A DNA stretch of 38,737 nucleotides from NCBI GenBank assembly GCA_903879705.1, contig CAIRMO010000071.1, forward strand, positions 1-38,737, read 5' to 3'. This DNA comes from an uncultured Candidatus Competibacteraceae bacterium (GTDB taxonomy: Bacteria; Pseudomonadota; Gammaproteobacteria; Competibacterales; Competibacteraceae). The stretch's first letter is position 1. Each line of letters begins with the position of its first letter. Of the stretch, positions 17,224 to 28,289 are shown piece by piece. The notes beneath the pieces were generated by a model, which worked only from the letters and a program-made list of their open reading frames with translations, was not told the origin of the DNA and made no database searches. The position numbers and the translations under genes are program-made.

Positions 17224-19233
17224 TCAAGCAGACCCGGGTACTGGCCGCCGCCGGAGCGCGGCCGTCGATTGGCGGTTGGTCGCACTTCGGGTCGATCCGG
17301 CGGGAGCCGCTTGATCGTCGAGTTGAAAGAAGCTCATCAAGTCCTGAAGCTGGTGGGCTTGATCGCTCATCGATTGACTGGCCGCGGCGGATTGCTCCAC
17401 CAGCGCCGCGTTCTGCTGGGTGGATTGGTCGATCTGCAAGATCGCCCGGGTAATCTGCTTGATGCCGTGGGCTTGCTCCTGCTCGGCAACCGCGTTTTCG
17501 GAAACCATAGCGCTGACCTGATTGATGGCGGAAATAATTTCGCGCAAGGTCTGCCCGGTTCGATCCACCAGTTGGCTGCCGTCTTCAACTTTAACCACAC
17601 TGCCGGAAATCAAGGTCTTGATTTCCTTGGCAGCATCGGCGCTGCGCTGCGCCAGTTTGCGGACTTCTCCGGCTACAACCGCAAAGCCGCGCCCCTGCTC
17701 ACCGGCCCGGGCCGCTTCCACCGCCGCGTTTAACGCCAGTAAATTGGTTTGAAAGGCAATTTGGTCAATCACCCCGATAATGTCGGCGATCCGATGGCTA
17801 TCCTGCTTGATAGCGGTCATAGCGACAATAGCCCGCTCGACCACCTCGCCACCCTGTTCCGCCTGGGTTCGCGCCTGGATCACCTGCTGATTCGCTTGTC
17901 CGGCATTTTCAGCGCTTTGCTGGACCATGGTGGTCAGCTCTTTCAGGCTGGTGGCGGCTTTCTCCAGGGCCGCGGCCTGCTCCTCGGTCTGGCGCGATAG
18001 ATGATCGCTGCCGAAAGACACTTCCTGGGCACCGGTTTTAACCATTTCCGCTGCCTGCCGGATTTCCCGAACGACCCCCATCAATTTTCCCTGGGTGGCG
18101 CTCAGGGACTTCGATAATTCACTGATTTCGTCGGTGCCGATCACCGTAATTGGGTTATTTAGATGACCCTCCGCCATTGAATGTGCGACTTTTTCCACCT
18201 GCCGAATCGCCTGGCCCAAGGCGTGAGTAATGGCATAGGCGAGGAGCAGGGTGAAGACCATGCCGAGCAAAACCCCGCCCAGCGTCTCGTACTTCTCGCG
18301 GGTCAACGCCGCGAGACGGGCTTGCAACGCTGTCTCCAAGGCCGACATGACCCCGTCATAAAGGGTAAATCCGGCTGCTATTGCCCGGCTACCGTTGGTA
18401 AAGACCTCGCCAGCGGTCAGCCCGGCATCGATCTGCTCGCCACCGACCACCCGCTGTTCAATCAAAGCGAGAAAATCGGCGGTTGCGGTGCCCAGCGTCG
18501 TCAAGAGCGCATCGAGCGACGACTTGAACGTTGCGTTGTCGGCAAACGCCAGGGTCAAGAAGTTCTGGACATTCTGCTGGGAGTGCTCGATTTGACCGAC
18601 CAGGCCCCAAATCCAAATCAGGTCCTTTTCAGTGCGCTGCCGCGAGGCTACGATCCCGGCACCCATACCGCGCAATTGCCCCAAGTCGTCTGTCATCAAC
18701 GGCAGTTCGCTCACTATGGCATCAACCAGATAGTGGTAGCTCGGTTCAGATTCCATACTCAGGTGCGAGGTCGTCCCAAGGCTGTCAATCAGGTTCAGCA
18801 TTTTCTTGAGCAAGGCGTTATGGTGAGCGAAGCTTTCCTTGACGGTGAAATGGGTATTGTTGGCATTCAGGGTTTGCCAATCGGCCTTGATCGCCTGCCA
18901 TTCCATGTTGAGCGTGGCACCATACTGGGCATCAGCCGCATCAATGGCCCGAATGTCTTCGGCGATTTGCCCTTTTTTAGCCGCGAGCTTTTCGCCAAAA
19001 GAGGTATCGCCGTTCAGGTAGGCGTTGCTCATGCCGCGATGTTCGGCCAGGTGCGGCAGAATCCCGCGCACCGGTTGCAGGTAGTGCAGCCCCATGATTT
19101 CCTTGTTGGTAAGGTGAATGACCCGGTCTACCTCGGCGATGAGCAGGGTGGACAGCACCAGCACCGGGATGCTTAGCATCACCACCACCAGCGCCAGTTT
19201 TTTTCCGATGTTTATCCGATTCAGGATGTTCAA
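17224..19233 (-). CDS. Methyl-accepting chemotaxis protein
   Basis: A 669-residue chemoreceptor. TM1 is at about residues 12-33, a large periplasmic helical sensor domain spans 35-315, TM2 is at about 318-338, then a HAMP domain, then the signalling domain. The conserved hairpin tip is [20 protein letters not shown] followed by [19 protein letters not shown]. The sensor contains [13 protein letters not shown] (64-76), reminiscent of nitrate/nitrite-type helical sensors, but the ligand is unknown. The end ([11 protein letters not shown]) has no NWETF-like CheR pentapeptide. The start is a TTG at 19233 with poor ribosome-site support. It stands alone, convergent with the coiled-coil gene. Confidence 0.93.
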   Translation of the reverse strand: MNILNRINIGKKLALVVVMLSIPVLVLSTLLIAEVDRVIHLTNKEIMGLHYLQPVRGILPHLAEHRGMSNAYLNGDTSFGEKLAAKKGQIAEDIRAIDAADAQYGATLNMEWQAIKADWQTLNANNTHFTVKESFAHHNALLKKMLNLIDSLGTTSHLSMESEPSYHYLVDAIVSELPLMTDDLGQLRGMGAGIVASRQRTEKDLIWIWGLVGQIEHSQQNVQNFLTLAFADNATFKSSLDALLTTLGTATADFLALIEQRVVGGEQIDAGLTAGEVFTNGSRAIAAGFTLYDGVMSALETALQARLAALTREKYETLGGVLLGMVFTLLLAYAITHALGQAIRQVEKVAHSMAEGHLNNPITVIGTDEISELSKSLSATQGKLMGVVREIRQAAEMVKTGAQEVSFGSDHLSRQTEEQAAALEKAATSLKELTTMVQQSAENAGQANQQVIQARTQAEQGGEVVERAIVAMTAIKQDSHRIADIIGVIDQIAFQTNLLALNAAVEAARAGEQGRGFAVVAGEVRKLAQRSADAAKEIKTLISGSVVKVEDGSQLVDRTGQTLREIISAINQVSAMVSENAVAEQEQAHGIKQITRAILQIDQSTQQNAALVEQSAAASQSMSDQAHQLQDLMSFFQLDDQAAPAGSTRSATNRQSTAALRRRPVPGSA

Positions 19234-19638
19234 GACCAGGTTTTCCCCATGATTTGTAAAAATTCAGTATGCAAAGTTTACCGGAGGTTTAGTGTTGAAT
19301 GCAGGTTCCTTGAATAATCCGCTTTACCACTCTACTTTCGCCAGTTCAAGAAAAGTTTTTTATATTCAATGTCTTGTTTGTCAATGTTCCGGGTTGCCGC
19401 AAAATTCATGCCTGTGAAACCCAATTGCTTATAAAAATGAGCGAAACTGCCGTGGTCACCAGACCATTGCCGATGCTGGCTTTGTCGGGTAAGGAAGCGG
19501 CATTACTACCGCTCGTCGGGTAAGGAAACGGCATTGCTGCCACTGCCTCCCCAAGTACCGTACTTGAAAGTTGCCCTTCATACCGATCAAGGCGCATCGA
19601 AGCCCCCTGTCACGGGGGCTGGTTCCGCAACTTTCAAG
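19234..19638. other. Intergenic stretch with repeats, no gene recognised
   Basis: About 400 nt between the chemoreceptor start and the end of the glycosyltransferase gene. The part nearest the receptor (19234-19400) is AT-rich and must hold its promoter; a minus-strand TTGACA exists near 19373-19378, but its spacing to the nearest TATAAA (14 nt) is too short to call. The rest carries a tandem repeat and an inverted repeat listed separately. A 63-codon minus-strand frame (19406-19597) crosses both and looks fortuitous. Confidence 0.6.
19484..19541. repeat. Imperfect 27-bp tandem repeat
   Basis: Two 27-bp copies, 19484-19510 and 19515-19541, are separated by GCTC. Both begin GTCGGGTAAGGAA and end CC; they differ at three positions. 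The function is unknown. Confidence 0.8.
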
Positions 19639-19639
19639 T
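19562..19639. repeat. 78-bp segment bounded by a 13-bp perfect inverted repeat, with inner hairpin
   Basis: ACTTGAAAGTTGC (19562-19574) is the exact reverse complement of GCAACTTTCAAGT (19627-19639). Between them lies a 7-bp hairpin, AGCCCCC/GGGGGCT (19601-19607 with 19614-19620). The right arm overlaps the first base of the glycosyltransferase stop codon. It may be a small mobile-element relic or a folded 3' end terminating the minus-strand operon. No T-run is present, which weakens the intrinsic-terminator reading. Confidence 0.65.
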
Positions 19640-20397
19640 CAGTCGTACTGCTTTCTGGATAAGGGCAGCAAACCCAGCGACCGTAATAACCCCATTGGAT
19701 ACAGGCCGCGTTTGAGCAGTTCCTTAGCAACCATGACCGTAATCCGCCAAGTATCCCGCCACGGCCGGTAATGGCTGAGCCGACTTTGGGGCAAATACAG
19801 GGCTTCGATGACCACGGCCACTGGCGGATAACCGCAATGAGTCGCTTGAATCAGCAGGGCGCTTTCAAACACAAAACCACCCCCACCATTACGCGGCGGC
19901 CTTAGTTTGCGCAGGAACGCAGCAGGATAGAGCCGGAAGCCGGACTGGGTATCGCGGATCGGATAGCCGGCAGCCCACGACACCCAGAAATCAGCCATCC
20001 CATTCGCGAAGCGCCGCAACCGGGGCGCGGATTCGCGGCGCTCCAGTCGGGCAGCCATGATCAGCCGATCCGGCTGGCGTTGCCGGGCGTCCAGCAGTTT
20101 CGGAATATCCTCCGGACGGTGCTGTCCATCGCCGTCCAGCGTAATGACGGCATCCGCGTCCATGGCCAGCGCCGCCTGCATCCCGCGCCACAGCGCCTCG
20201 CCCTTGCCCTGATGATCGGGCTGGCGCAAGACCGTCGCGCCGGCGCTTTCCGCCTGAGCAGCGGTAGCATCGCTGGAGCCGTCATCGATCACCAGCACGG
20301 TTGCTGCCTGTTGCCGGGCGCGCTGGACAATGCCGGCAATGGTCGCGGCTTCGTTATACGCGGGAATGACGATGGTAATCGCCATGAGCGGTGTCAC
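19639..20397 (-). CDS. Family 2 glycosyltransferase (dolichyl-phosphate-mannose-synthase-like)
   Basis: A 252-residue GT-A fold glycosyltransferase. The start is MAITIVIPAYNEAATIAGIV, the acidic motif is TLDGDGQHRPEDIP, and the later QSGFRLYP and FESALLIQA segments are typical of polyprenyl-phosphate or lipid-directed GT2 enzymes. There are no C-terminal membrane helices, so it is likely peripheral. The GTG at 20397 overlaps the stop of the ketoreductase gene by 4 nt; an in-frame ATG at 20385 is an alternative. As the last gene of a fatty-acid-like operon it probably glycosylates that lipid product, which is inference from context. Confidence 0.85.
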   Translation of the reverse strand: MTPLMAITIVIPAYNEAATIAGIVQRARQQAATVLVIDDGSSDATAAQAESAGATVLRQPDHQGKGEALWRGMQAALAMDADAVITLDGDGQHRPEDIPKLLDARQRQPDRLIMAARLERRESAPRLRRFANGMADFWVSWAAGYPIRDTQSGFRLYPAAFLRKLRPPRNGGGGFVFESALLIQATHCGYPPVAVVIEALYLPQSRLSHYRPWRDTWRITVMVAKELLKRGLYPMGLLRSLGLLPLSRKQYD

Positions 20398-21113
20398 ACC
20401 ATGCCGCCATTGAGATTGATGATCTGCCCCGTCAAATAAGCCGCCGATTCCGAAGCCAGAAATCCGGCCAGGGCAGCGACTTCTTCCGGGGTTCCGGCCC
20501 GGCGCATCGGGATCAGCCGTTTAATAACGTCGGCATCAAATCCTGTTGCGGTATCTCTACCCGCAATCAGGCCCGGCGCAATCGCGTTGACCGTGATCCC
20601 CCGCGAGGCCAGTTCCAGCGCCAGCGCCTTGGTCGCGCCGTGCAGACCGGCTTTAGCGGCGGCGTAGTTGGTTTGCCCCCGGTTGCCGATCACCCCGGTC
20701 AGCGAAGAAATAGTAATAATCCGGCCCCATCGGGTGCTGATCATCGGCAGCAGCAGCGGTTGAGTGACGTTGAAAAAGCCATGCAGACACACCTCAATCG
20801 GCAACCGCCATTGTTCCGAACTCATTCCGGCCATCGGCGCATCGGCATGAACTCCGGCGTTATTGACTACCACCTGAATCGGCCCGGCGTCCAGCAACCC
20901 GGTCAGCGCATCGCGGGTTTGCACTTCATCGGCGACATCGAACACCGTGGTTTCCGCCGAACCGCCCGTCGCCTGAATCGCCGCTGTAACGGCTTCCGCC
21001 CGTTCCGGATGGTGGCAGGCGTGAACAATGACATACAGGCCATCATTAGCCAGTTGCCGGCAAATCGCCTGACCCAGATCGCCGCTGCCGCCGGTCACCA
21101 ATGCCCGCTTCAT
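20394..21113 (-). CDS. 3-oxoacyl-ACP reductase (FabG-like short-chain dehydrogenase)
   Basis: A 239-residue classical SDR. The NADP site is ALVTGGSGDLGQAI, with NNAG in VVVNNAGVHADA; the catalytic Ser is in ITISSLTG and the Tyr-x3-Lys is in NYAAAKAG. The C-terminal NLNGGMV is FabG-like. It reduces a 3-ketoacyl thioester, here presumably in a dedicated polyene or lipid pathway rather than housekeeping fatty-acid synthesis, because it is coupled by 4-nt overlaps to a chain-length-factor gene upstream and a glycosyltransferase downstream. The pathway is inferred. Confidence 0.9.
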   Translation of the reverse strand: MKRALVTGGSGDLGQAICRQLANDGLYVIVHACHHPERAEAVTAAIQATGGSAETTVFDVADEVQTRDALTGLLDAGPIQVVVNNAGVHADAPMAGMSSEQWRLPIEVCLHGFFNVTQPLLLPMISTRWGRIITISSLTGVIGNRGQTNYAAAKAGLHGATKALALELASRGITVNAIAPGLIAGRDTATGFDADVIKRLIPMRRAGTPEEVAALAGFLASESAAYLTGQIINLNGGMV

Positions 21114-21904
21114 GGCGTCACTTCTACCCTTAATCCCATGCCGCTTTCATCAGCCAGCGTGACCTGTTGACCGGCAGGCTGGGCGATTGCCTGCAACAGC
21201 GGCAAACACCGGGCAGCAGGATTGCCGATCCGCAATCGCACCAGCTCCGGATCGGCGCTGGTGCTAGTGGCGGAAACGGCAGTTTGATGCAGATAGAGCG
21301 TCGCCAGCCGCGGTTGAGTCGGGCGTGGATTCAGCAGCAAGGCCACGCCGAACGGTGCGGCGATGATGCGCCGTTCCGATAGCGGGAATGGCTGCGGCAC
21401 GTCGTAGGCAATAAATAAAACCGGCGCAGCTTCCGCCCATGCCAGCGCCGCTGTTTCCAGCAGACCGGCTACAAAGCTGCTGTCATAAGCGGACAGGCTG
21501 ATCGAGGGCTGAGTACATCGGGTGGCAATGGACCAGTAACCGGCGGTGGTGTTATGCACCGATTGATGAAAGTGGGTTGGCGAAACAGGCCGGTCAGGCA
21601 AGGTCAGCGCCGTGCAAATCTTGTCCAGCACCTCGCTGTCGCCACCCGATGAGGCGAAAACGGAGCGGATGGTTTGTGGGTCGCTGCCGGCTTGGGTGAT
21701 GGCTTCCTGGGCGACGTGCAGCGCCAACTTGACCAAGCCGGTGACGCGCCGCCGCTCATTCGGCGGCAACAACGCAGCGACTGGCGCGGATATGGGCGAG
21801 GCGAGGTAGAGTTGTTCACCAGACAGGATCGCCCGGCTGGCCAACCAGCCCGTCAGGCCCGGCGCCAGCAGACCCGCGCCTTCAACGGACAGAGGGCAGT
21901 TCAT
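21110..21904 (-). CDS. Beta-ketoacyl synthase chain-length-factor-like protein
   Basis: A 264-residue protein starting MNCPLSVEGAGLLAPGLTGW, resembling the short ketosynthase N-terminal-like family (PF13723) found in aryl-polyene and flexirubin clusters. It has thiolase-fold segments (FASSGGDSEVLDKIC; FHQSVHNTTAGYWSIA), but the position of the ketosynthase active-site Cys is replaced (SAYDSSFVAGLLE), so it is likely non-catalytic and pairs with a true ketosynthase. No such partner, acyl carrier protein or ammonia-lyase gene is in the window. It is the first gene of the three-gene operon; its own promoter region contains the dispersed repeat described next. Confidence 0.8.
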   Translation of the reverse strand: MNCPLSVEGAGLLAPGLTGWLASRAILSGEQLYLASPISAPVAALLPPNERRRVTGLVKLALHVAQEAITQAGSDPQTIRSVFASSGGDSEVLDKICTALTLPDRPVSPTHFHQSVHNTTAGYWSIATRCTQPSISLSAYDSSFVAGLLETAALAWAEAAPVLFIAYDVPQPFPLSERRIIAAPFGVALLLNPRPTQPRLATLYLHQTAVSATSTSADPELVRLRIGNPAARCLPLLQAIAQPAGQQVTLADESGMGLRVEVTP

Positions 21905-21935
21905 CAGAATTCGAAAACCTATTGGAAATTGGTAT

Positions 21936-22026
21936 TACCTTCACCCAACCCTTTGATCCTGCTAAAAGAAGCTAATTGCGCTTATCCGCGCTATGGTTCG
22001 TATCACAGGAAAATTTAGAGGAGGAA
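21936..22026 (+). repeat. Dispersed ~90-bp repeat, copy 1 (ends in AGAGGAGGA)
   Basis: This segment, running from ACCTTCACCCAACCC through GCTAATTGCGCTT to TTTAGAGGAGGA, recurs in reverse orientation at 26531-26624 with roughly 80% identity and small indels. At the other copy it is the leader of a broken Uma2-family gene and ends in a strong ribosome-binding sequence. Here no recognisable gene follows on the plus strand, so the leader may be what remains of a lost copy. Nothing else is seen in 21905-22162 except a weak hairpin. Confidence 0.75.
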
Positions 22027-22082
22027 CGATCTTGACAGCGAACCGAGCCACCGCAATGTTATGACCAGGTTGCTAAACGACA

Positions 22083-22107
22083 CAGCCCGAGTTTATGGCC
22101 CGGGCTG
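22083..22107 (-). terminator. Possible terminator of the carboxylase operon
   Basis: A 7-bp stem, CAGCCCG/CGGGCTG, with an 11-nt loop lies 56-80 nt downstream of the pccA stop on the minus strand. No T-run follows, so it may be only a folded 3' end. Confidence 0.3.
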
Positions 22108-22162
22108 GATGTGCGGAAGTTGAACGGTGAATGGGCAGGATACCCGTTGACCCTCCAGGCGC

Positions 22163-24148
<1,986 letters not shown>

Positions 24149-24161
24149 GCGTCCCACCCCC

Positions 24162-25694
24162 TTACAGCGGAATGTTGCCGTGCTTGCGCCACGGATTTTC
24201 GAGTTCTTTATCCCGCAGCATCGCCAAAGAGCGGCAGATGCGCTTGCGGGTGCCGTGGGGCATGATTACGTCATCGATGAAGCCGCGATGGCCGGCGATG
24301 AACGGATTGGCGAATTTCTTGCGGTATTCCTCGGTGCGATCCGCGATCTTGGTCGCGTCGCCAATGTCCTGGCGAAAGATAATCTCGACCGCGCCTTTTG
24401 GCCCCATCACCGCAATTTCAGCGGTCGGCCAGGCGAAATTGACATCGCCGCGCAGGTGCTTGGAACTCATCACGTCATACGCGCCGCCGTAAGCCTTGCG
24501 GGTAATCACCGTGACTTTCGGCACGGTGCATTCGGCAAAAGCGTAGAGCAACTTGGCTCCGTGCTTGATGATGCCGCCGTATTCCTGGGCGGTGCCGGGC
24601 ATGAAGCCGGGTACGTCAACGAAGGTGATAATCGGGATATTGAAGGCATCGCAGAACCGCACAAACCGGGCGGCCTTGATCGAGGACTTGATGTCCAGAC
24701 AACCGGCCAGCACCATCGGCTGATTGGCGACGATCCCCACCGGCCAGCCATCCATTCGGGCGAAGCCGGTAATGATGTTCTTGGCGTTCTCCGGCTGCAC
24801 CTCGAAGAAATCGACATCATCCACGACCTTCAGGATCAGCTCCTTCATGTCGTAGGGCTTGTTGTTATTGTCGGGAATCAGGGTGTCGAGCGAGAAATCT
24901 TCCCGGTCAGCCGGATCGGGGGTGGGCCGGAACGGCGGCTTCTCCTTGTTATTCGGCGGCAGGAAGTTGATAAACCGCCGCAGCATCAGTAAGGCTTCGA
25001 TGTCATTCTCAAAAGCCCGGTCACACACTCCCGATTTGGTCGAATGCGCAATCGCCCCGCCCAATTCCTCGGCGGTGACCTCTTCGTGAGTCACGGTTTT
25101 CACCACCTCCGGGCCGGTCACGAACATATAGGACGTGTCCTTGACCATGAAGATGAAGTCGGTCATGGCCGGCGAATACACCGCGCCGCCGGCGCAGGGT
25201 CCCATGATCACGGAAATCTGCGGAATCACCCCGGACGCCATGACATTGCGCTGGAACACATTCGCATAACCGGCCAGCGAGGCCACGCCTTCCTGGATGC
25301 GGGCACCGCCGGAGTCGTTCAGGCCGATCAGCGGCGCGCCGACCTTGATGGCGTGATCCATGATCTTGCACATTTTTTCAGCGTGGGCTTCGGACAGCGA
25401 ACCGCCGAACACCGTGAAATCCTGGCTGAACAGGAACACCAGCCGACCATTAACCGTACCGTAGCCGGTCACCACCCCGTCGCCGGGAGTGCTGGTGTCG
25501 GCCATACCAAAGTCAGTGCAGCGGTGTTCAACAAACATATCCCATTCTTCAAAACTGCCCGGATCGAGCAGCACGTCGATGCGCTCGCGGGCGGAGAGCT
25601 TGCCCCGCTTGTGCTGCGCGTCGATGCGGCGCTGCCCTCCACCCAGCCGGGCGGCGGCGCGTTTTTGTTCTAATTGATGAATGATGTCATGCAT
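24162..25694 (-). CDS. pccB: Propionyl-CoA carboxylase, carboxyltransferase beta subunit
   Basis: A 510-residue carboxyltransferase of the crotonase-like family. It begins [20 protein letters not shown] and contains the acyl-CoA and biotin-binding oxyanion regions [17 protein letters not shown] and [16 protein letters not shown]. Its size and opening match PccB rather than AccD or methylcrotonyl subunits. The ATG at 25694 is preceded by AAGGAGAGA 6 nt upstream, a clear start. The longer open frame to 25907 is rejected because that stretch is not protein-like and lies in the 5' region. First gene of a two-gene operon with pccA. Confidence 0.94.
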   Translation of the reverse strand: MHDIIHQLEQKRAAARLGGGQRRIDAQHKRGKLSARERIDVLLDPGSFEEWDMFVEHRCTDFGMADTSTPGDGVVTGYGTVNGRLVFLFSQDFTVFGGSLSEAHAEKMCKIMDHAIKVGAPLIGLNDSGGARIQEGVASLAGYANVFQRNVMASGVIPQISVIMGPCAGGAVYSPAMTDFIFMVKDTSYMFVTGPEVVKTVTHEEVTAEELGGAIAHSTKSGVCDRAFENDIEALLMLRRFINFLPPNNKEKPPFRPTPDPADREDFSLDTLIPDNNNKPYDMKELILKVVDDVDFFEVQPENAKNIITGFARMDGWPVGIVANQPMVLAGCLDIKSSIKAARFVRFCDAFNIPIITFVDVPGFMPGTAQEYGGIIKHGAKLLYAFAECTVPKVTVITRKAYGGAYDVMSSKHLRGDVNFAWPTAEIAVMGPKGAVEIIFRQDIGDATKIADRTEEYRKKFANPFIAGHRGFIDDVIMPHGTRKRICRSLAMLRDKELENPWRKHGNIPL

Positions 25695-25999
25695 GAACGC
25701 TCTCTCCTTACAAATATCGGGCGTCATCAGCACGCTGACGACGGTGGGAGCTGGAAAGTCCGCCCCGGCGACAGGACGAACCGGACGAAAAATCGGGAAG
25801 GCGTGGTCAAGGTTAGTTAATGGATGATTTGTCAAGGGGTTGGCAGGAGGACGAGGGGGCGAACCACCCGCCTTGACTTCATCAGCCATAATAAGGTTTT
25901 TAGGCATTCTGCGCTATGCGCCCCCGGATATTTTCGCAGCGCCCACCTTGCGTAAAGCGTCTTCAAGCCATGCCGGGGCTGCCGACTAAAACCGTCGTT
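25695..25999. other. Intergenic region upstream of pccB
   Basis: About 300 nt between pccB and the Uma2 relic. It must hold the pccB promoter; a minus-strand TTGACA is present near 25828-25833, but no convincing -10 follows at 16-18 nt. Nothing else recognised. Confidence 0.5.
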
Positions 26000-26457
26000 C
26001 TACAGGTGGTTCGGGTCGATGCCCAAGGCGCGCAGGCGATCGGCCAAGCGATCGGCTTTCGCCGCTTCCTGTTCGGCCCGCTTCAAGCTTTCCCGCCGCC
26101 GTAACCCGATTTCGAGCTGGTGGCGCTCCGGATCGTAGTTGTAGTACGCCTCCGCCCCATACTGGTCGTAAAAGCGCAACGTGTTCGCCATTTCCATCCG
26201 GCTATTGGACGGCGACAACACCTCGAACGCCACCATCACGTCCAGGGCCATCGGCCCGGAAATTTTCCGATCCAGCACGGGATACACAGGAGATCGCCGG
26301 CAATGAACACATCCTCGCGGTCGGCGAAAAGAATTTCCAGATTTTCCTTGATCTTGACCAGCCATTCGTACTGTTCGGTATTCCCCGCCATGGGTTGACC
26401 ATCGTTCTCTGGATAGGGATCATTCGGGTCGTAATAGGACAGGGGATTGATGAGCAT
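26000..26457 (-). pseudogene. Broken Uma2-family (DUF820) endonuclease gene
   Basis: The first frame begins at 26457 (MLINPLSYYDPNDPYPENDG) and carries the Uma2 opening with QYEWLVKIKENLEILFADRE and VFIAGDLL. It then ends after a frameshift near 26275-26300. The remainder appears in another frame (FEVLSPSNSRMEMANTLRFY; YYNYDPERHQLEIG) and ends with the family's usual coiled tail ADRLADRLRALGIDPNHL. The middle of the PD-(D/E)XK-like domain is shortened relative to intact members (180-230 residues). The family is linked to mobile genes; its function is poorly known. Its leader is the repeat at 26531-26624. Confidence 0.75.
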
Positions 26458-26530
26458 CGCCTCCCGCGCAGAAGTGGGACGGGTTGCCGCCTCCGTAAGT
26501 AGCGACTCATTAGATGATAAGCCATCGCTA

Positions 26531-26624
26531 ATTCTCCTCCTCTAAATTCTCCTGGGGTACGAACCGGGGGCGGACAAGCGCAATTAGCCTCTTTTAGCGG
26601 GATCTAACGGGTTGGGTGAAGGCA
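26531..26624 (-). repeat. Dispersed ~90-bp repeat, copy 2 (leader of the Uma2 relic)
   Basis: This is the reverse-complement partner of 21936-22026. Read on the minus strand it ends GAATTTAGAGGAGGAGAAT, 30-75 nt upstream of the Uma2 relic's possible starts, so it is a leader with a strong Shine-Dalgarno-like end. A further fragment with GAATTTAGAAGAGG occurs on the plus strand near 26665. No gene is seen in 26625-26733. Confidence 0.75.
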
Positions 26625-26733
26625 ACGATCCGGTTCTGCACCGCAACCACCTGTTATCGCAGTAGAATTTAGAAGAGGCGCATTATTGTCCATTGCAGCA
26701 CTCTGAGCAATTTCGCCAAAGATCACCTCTCCT

Positions 26734-28020
26734 CTAAACGAACAACTGCGCCGCCGCCGCCGGATTGCTGGCGAAATAAAGATGCAGATACGAAGCAGTC
26801 AACCGCCCGACCCGATACACCGCCTCACCCGGCTTGCCGTCGCGCTGCCGGCGACTATGGGCCAAGGGCAGCAATGGCGTTTCCAGCCTGGAGTGATGGA
26901 ACGTATGCCCACGCAACTCGCCCTCTGGTAGTTCCACCGATTGCATTCCCAGCCCCGCCAGCTTTGTCTGCAATGCCGCATGGCCCGGCAACAGCCCCAG
27001 CATCGCCGCCCGGTGGCCTTTCTGGTCCGCCAGTGATTGCAGCGTGTACAGCAGGCCGCCGCATTCAGCATAAAGCGGTTTACCCGCCTGATGATGCCGG
27101 CGCAGCGCTTCACGCATCGACCCATTGCCGGCCAGCGTATCGAGATGCAGTTCCGGGTAGCCACCTGGTAGATAAACGCTATCCACTTCCGGCAAAGCGC
27201 TATCGGTGAGCGGCGAAAAAAATGCCAGTTCCGCGCCCATCGCCCGCAGCGTATCCAGATTGGCCGGGTACAGGAAAGCAAACGCGGTGTCGCAGGCGAT
27301 GCCGATGCGGACGCCGCGCAGCAACCGGGGCGGTGGTTCAACGGTGACCGGGGCAAAGGCGACCGGCGGCGGCAATTCCGCCAGAGCGGTTTGCGCGATC
27401 AGCGCGGCGGCGGCTTCCAGCCGGGTTTCCAGATCAGCGATTTCCACCGCCTGCACCAGGCCCAGATGCCGGTCGGGCAGGGCAATTTCCCCGGCGCGGG
27501 GCAACCAGCCGTAATAGCGAAGGTCCGGCGGCAGGCTTTCCGCCAATAATTCAGCATGGCCTGGCCCGGCGACCCGGTTTGCCAGCACCCCGGCCAGCGG
27601 TAAGTCAGGGCGATAATGCGCCAGGCCGTAAGCTATTGCGCCGAAGGTTTGCGCCATCGCATGAGCATTGATCAGCGCCAGCACCGGGACGCCGAACAAC
27701 CGAGCCAGATCGGCGCTGGACGGCGTTCCGTCAAACAGTCCCATCACCCCCTCAATCAGGATTAAATCGGCTTCCTGCGCTGCCTGATACAGAAGCGCCC
27801 TGCAATCGCGTTCGCCGACCATCCATAAATCCAGTTGGTAAACCGGCTGGCCGGAAGCCCGCTCCAGAATCATTGGGTCGAGAAAATCCGGCCCGGTCTT
27901 GAAGGCCCGGACGGTATGGCCCCGGTTGCGGTGGTAACGCGCGAGCGCGGCGGTCACGGTGGTTTTGCCTTGGCCGGAGGCCGGAGCGGCGAGCAGGAGT
28001 GCGGGGCAGGTCGTGGGCAT
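26734..28020 (-). CDS. cobB: Cobyrinic acid a,c-diamide synthase
   Basis: A 428-residue CobB/CbiA-type amidotransferase that amidates the a and c carboxyls of the corrin ring using glutamine and ATP. The N-terminal P-loop is APASGQGKTT; the dethiobiotin-synthetase-like domain runs to about residue 240. The glutaminase domain contains PLYAECGGLLYTL with the nucleophilic Cys, YLPGGYPELHLD, and HTFHHSRLETP with the catalytic His. The family does not reveal whether the substrate is cobyrinic or hydrogenobyrinic acid, but cbiD nearby points to the anaerobic (early cobalt) route. It is divergent from the GST-cbiD pair; no cobalamin riboswitch was seen in the shared interval. Confidence 0.93.
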   Translation of the reverse strand: MPTTCPALLLAAPASGQGKTTVTAALARYHRNRGHTVRAFKTGPDFLDPMILERASGQPVYQLDLWMVGERDCRALLYQAAQEADLILIEGVMGLFDGTPSSADLARLFGVPVLALINAHAMAQTFGAIAYGLAHYRPDLPLAGVLANRVAGPGHAELLAESLPPDLRYYGWLPRAGEIALPDRHLGLVQAVEIADLETRLEAAAALIAQTALAELPPPVAFAPVTVEPPPRLLRGVRIGIACDTAFAFLYPANLDTLRAMGAELAFFSPLTDSALPEVDSVYLPGGYPELHLDTLAGNGSMREALRRHHQAGKPLYAECGGLLYTLQSLADQKGHRAAMLGLLPGHAALQTKLAGLGMQSVELPEGELRGHTFHHSRLETPLLPLAHSRRQRDGKPGEAVYRVGRLTASYLHLYFASNPAAAAQLFV

Positions 28021-28063
28021 TGGGAGAAATCAAAAGTTAAAGGTTAAAGCTTGTTGTGGTGTA

Positions 28064-28105
28064 AAACGGGCATCTTGCCCGTTTCAATACGGGCTGGAAG
28101 CCCGT
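28064..28105. repeat. Paired GC hairpins (REP-like)
   Basis: Two adjacent perfect hairpins. AAACGGGCA/TGCCCGTTT has a TCT loop (28064-28084), and ACGGGCT/AGCCCGT has a GGA loop (28089-28105). Paired hairpins of this CGGGC...GCCCG type are dispersed repeats in many bacterial genomes. They lie between the divergent cobB and GST genes. Confidence 0.75.
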
Positions 28106-28218
28106 GCTAGGCCTGTAGTAAAGGCTATGGAGCGTGAACAGTTGCCAGAATCGGCTATTTCGGCGATGACCGCAGTGGCAGTCTATTCTTAAAGAAACTA
28201 CCGACCCCACACATGATC

Positions 28219-28275
28219 GGGACTCAATTTCCAACTCGGGACCCGATTTCCAACTCGGAACCCGATTTCCAACGA
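28219..28275 (+). repeat. Three tandem 19-bp direct repeats upstream of the GST gene
   Basis: Units 28219-28237, 28238-28256 and 28257-28275 share the pattern GGGACCCGATTTCCAACTC with one to three changes each. The last unit ends 14 nt before the GST ATG and is followed by the ribosome site GGAGA. They could be regulator-binding iterons or simple slippage repeats; the sequence alone does not say. Confidence 0.85.
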
Positions 28276-28289
28276 CCGGAGAAATTCCT

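Noticed and set aside
17091-17453. 120-codon plus-strand frame overlapping the coiled-coil gene by 4 nt
   Set aside because: Most of it is antisense to the chemoreceptor 3' end, and no family or ribosome site supports it. The first ~45 codons are between genes, so a very short gene cannot be fully excluded.
18181-19176. 331-codon plus-strand frame opposite the chemoreceptor
   Set aside because: Mirror frame of a GC-rich gene; no domain or start support.
25695-25907. N-terminal extension of pccB
   Set aside because: A clear ribosome site and the family start are at 25694; the extension has no homology-like features.
28021-28289. Cobalamin riboswitch between cobB and the GST-cbiD operon
   Set aside because: The B12-box and flanking conserved elements were looked for and not found; only hairpins and 19-bp repeats occur.
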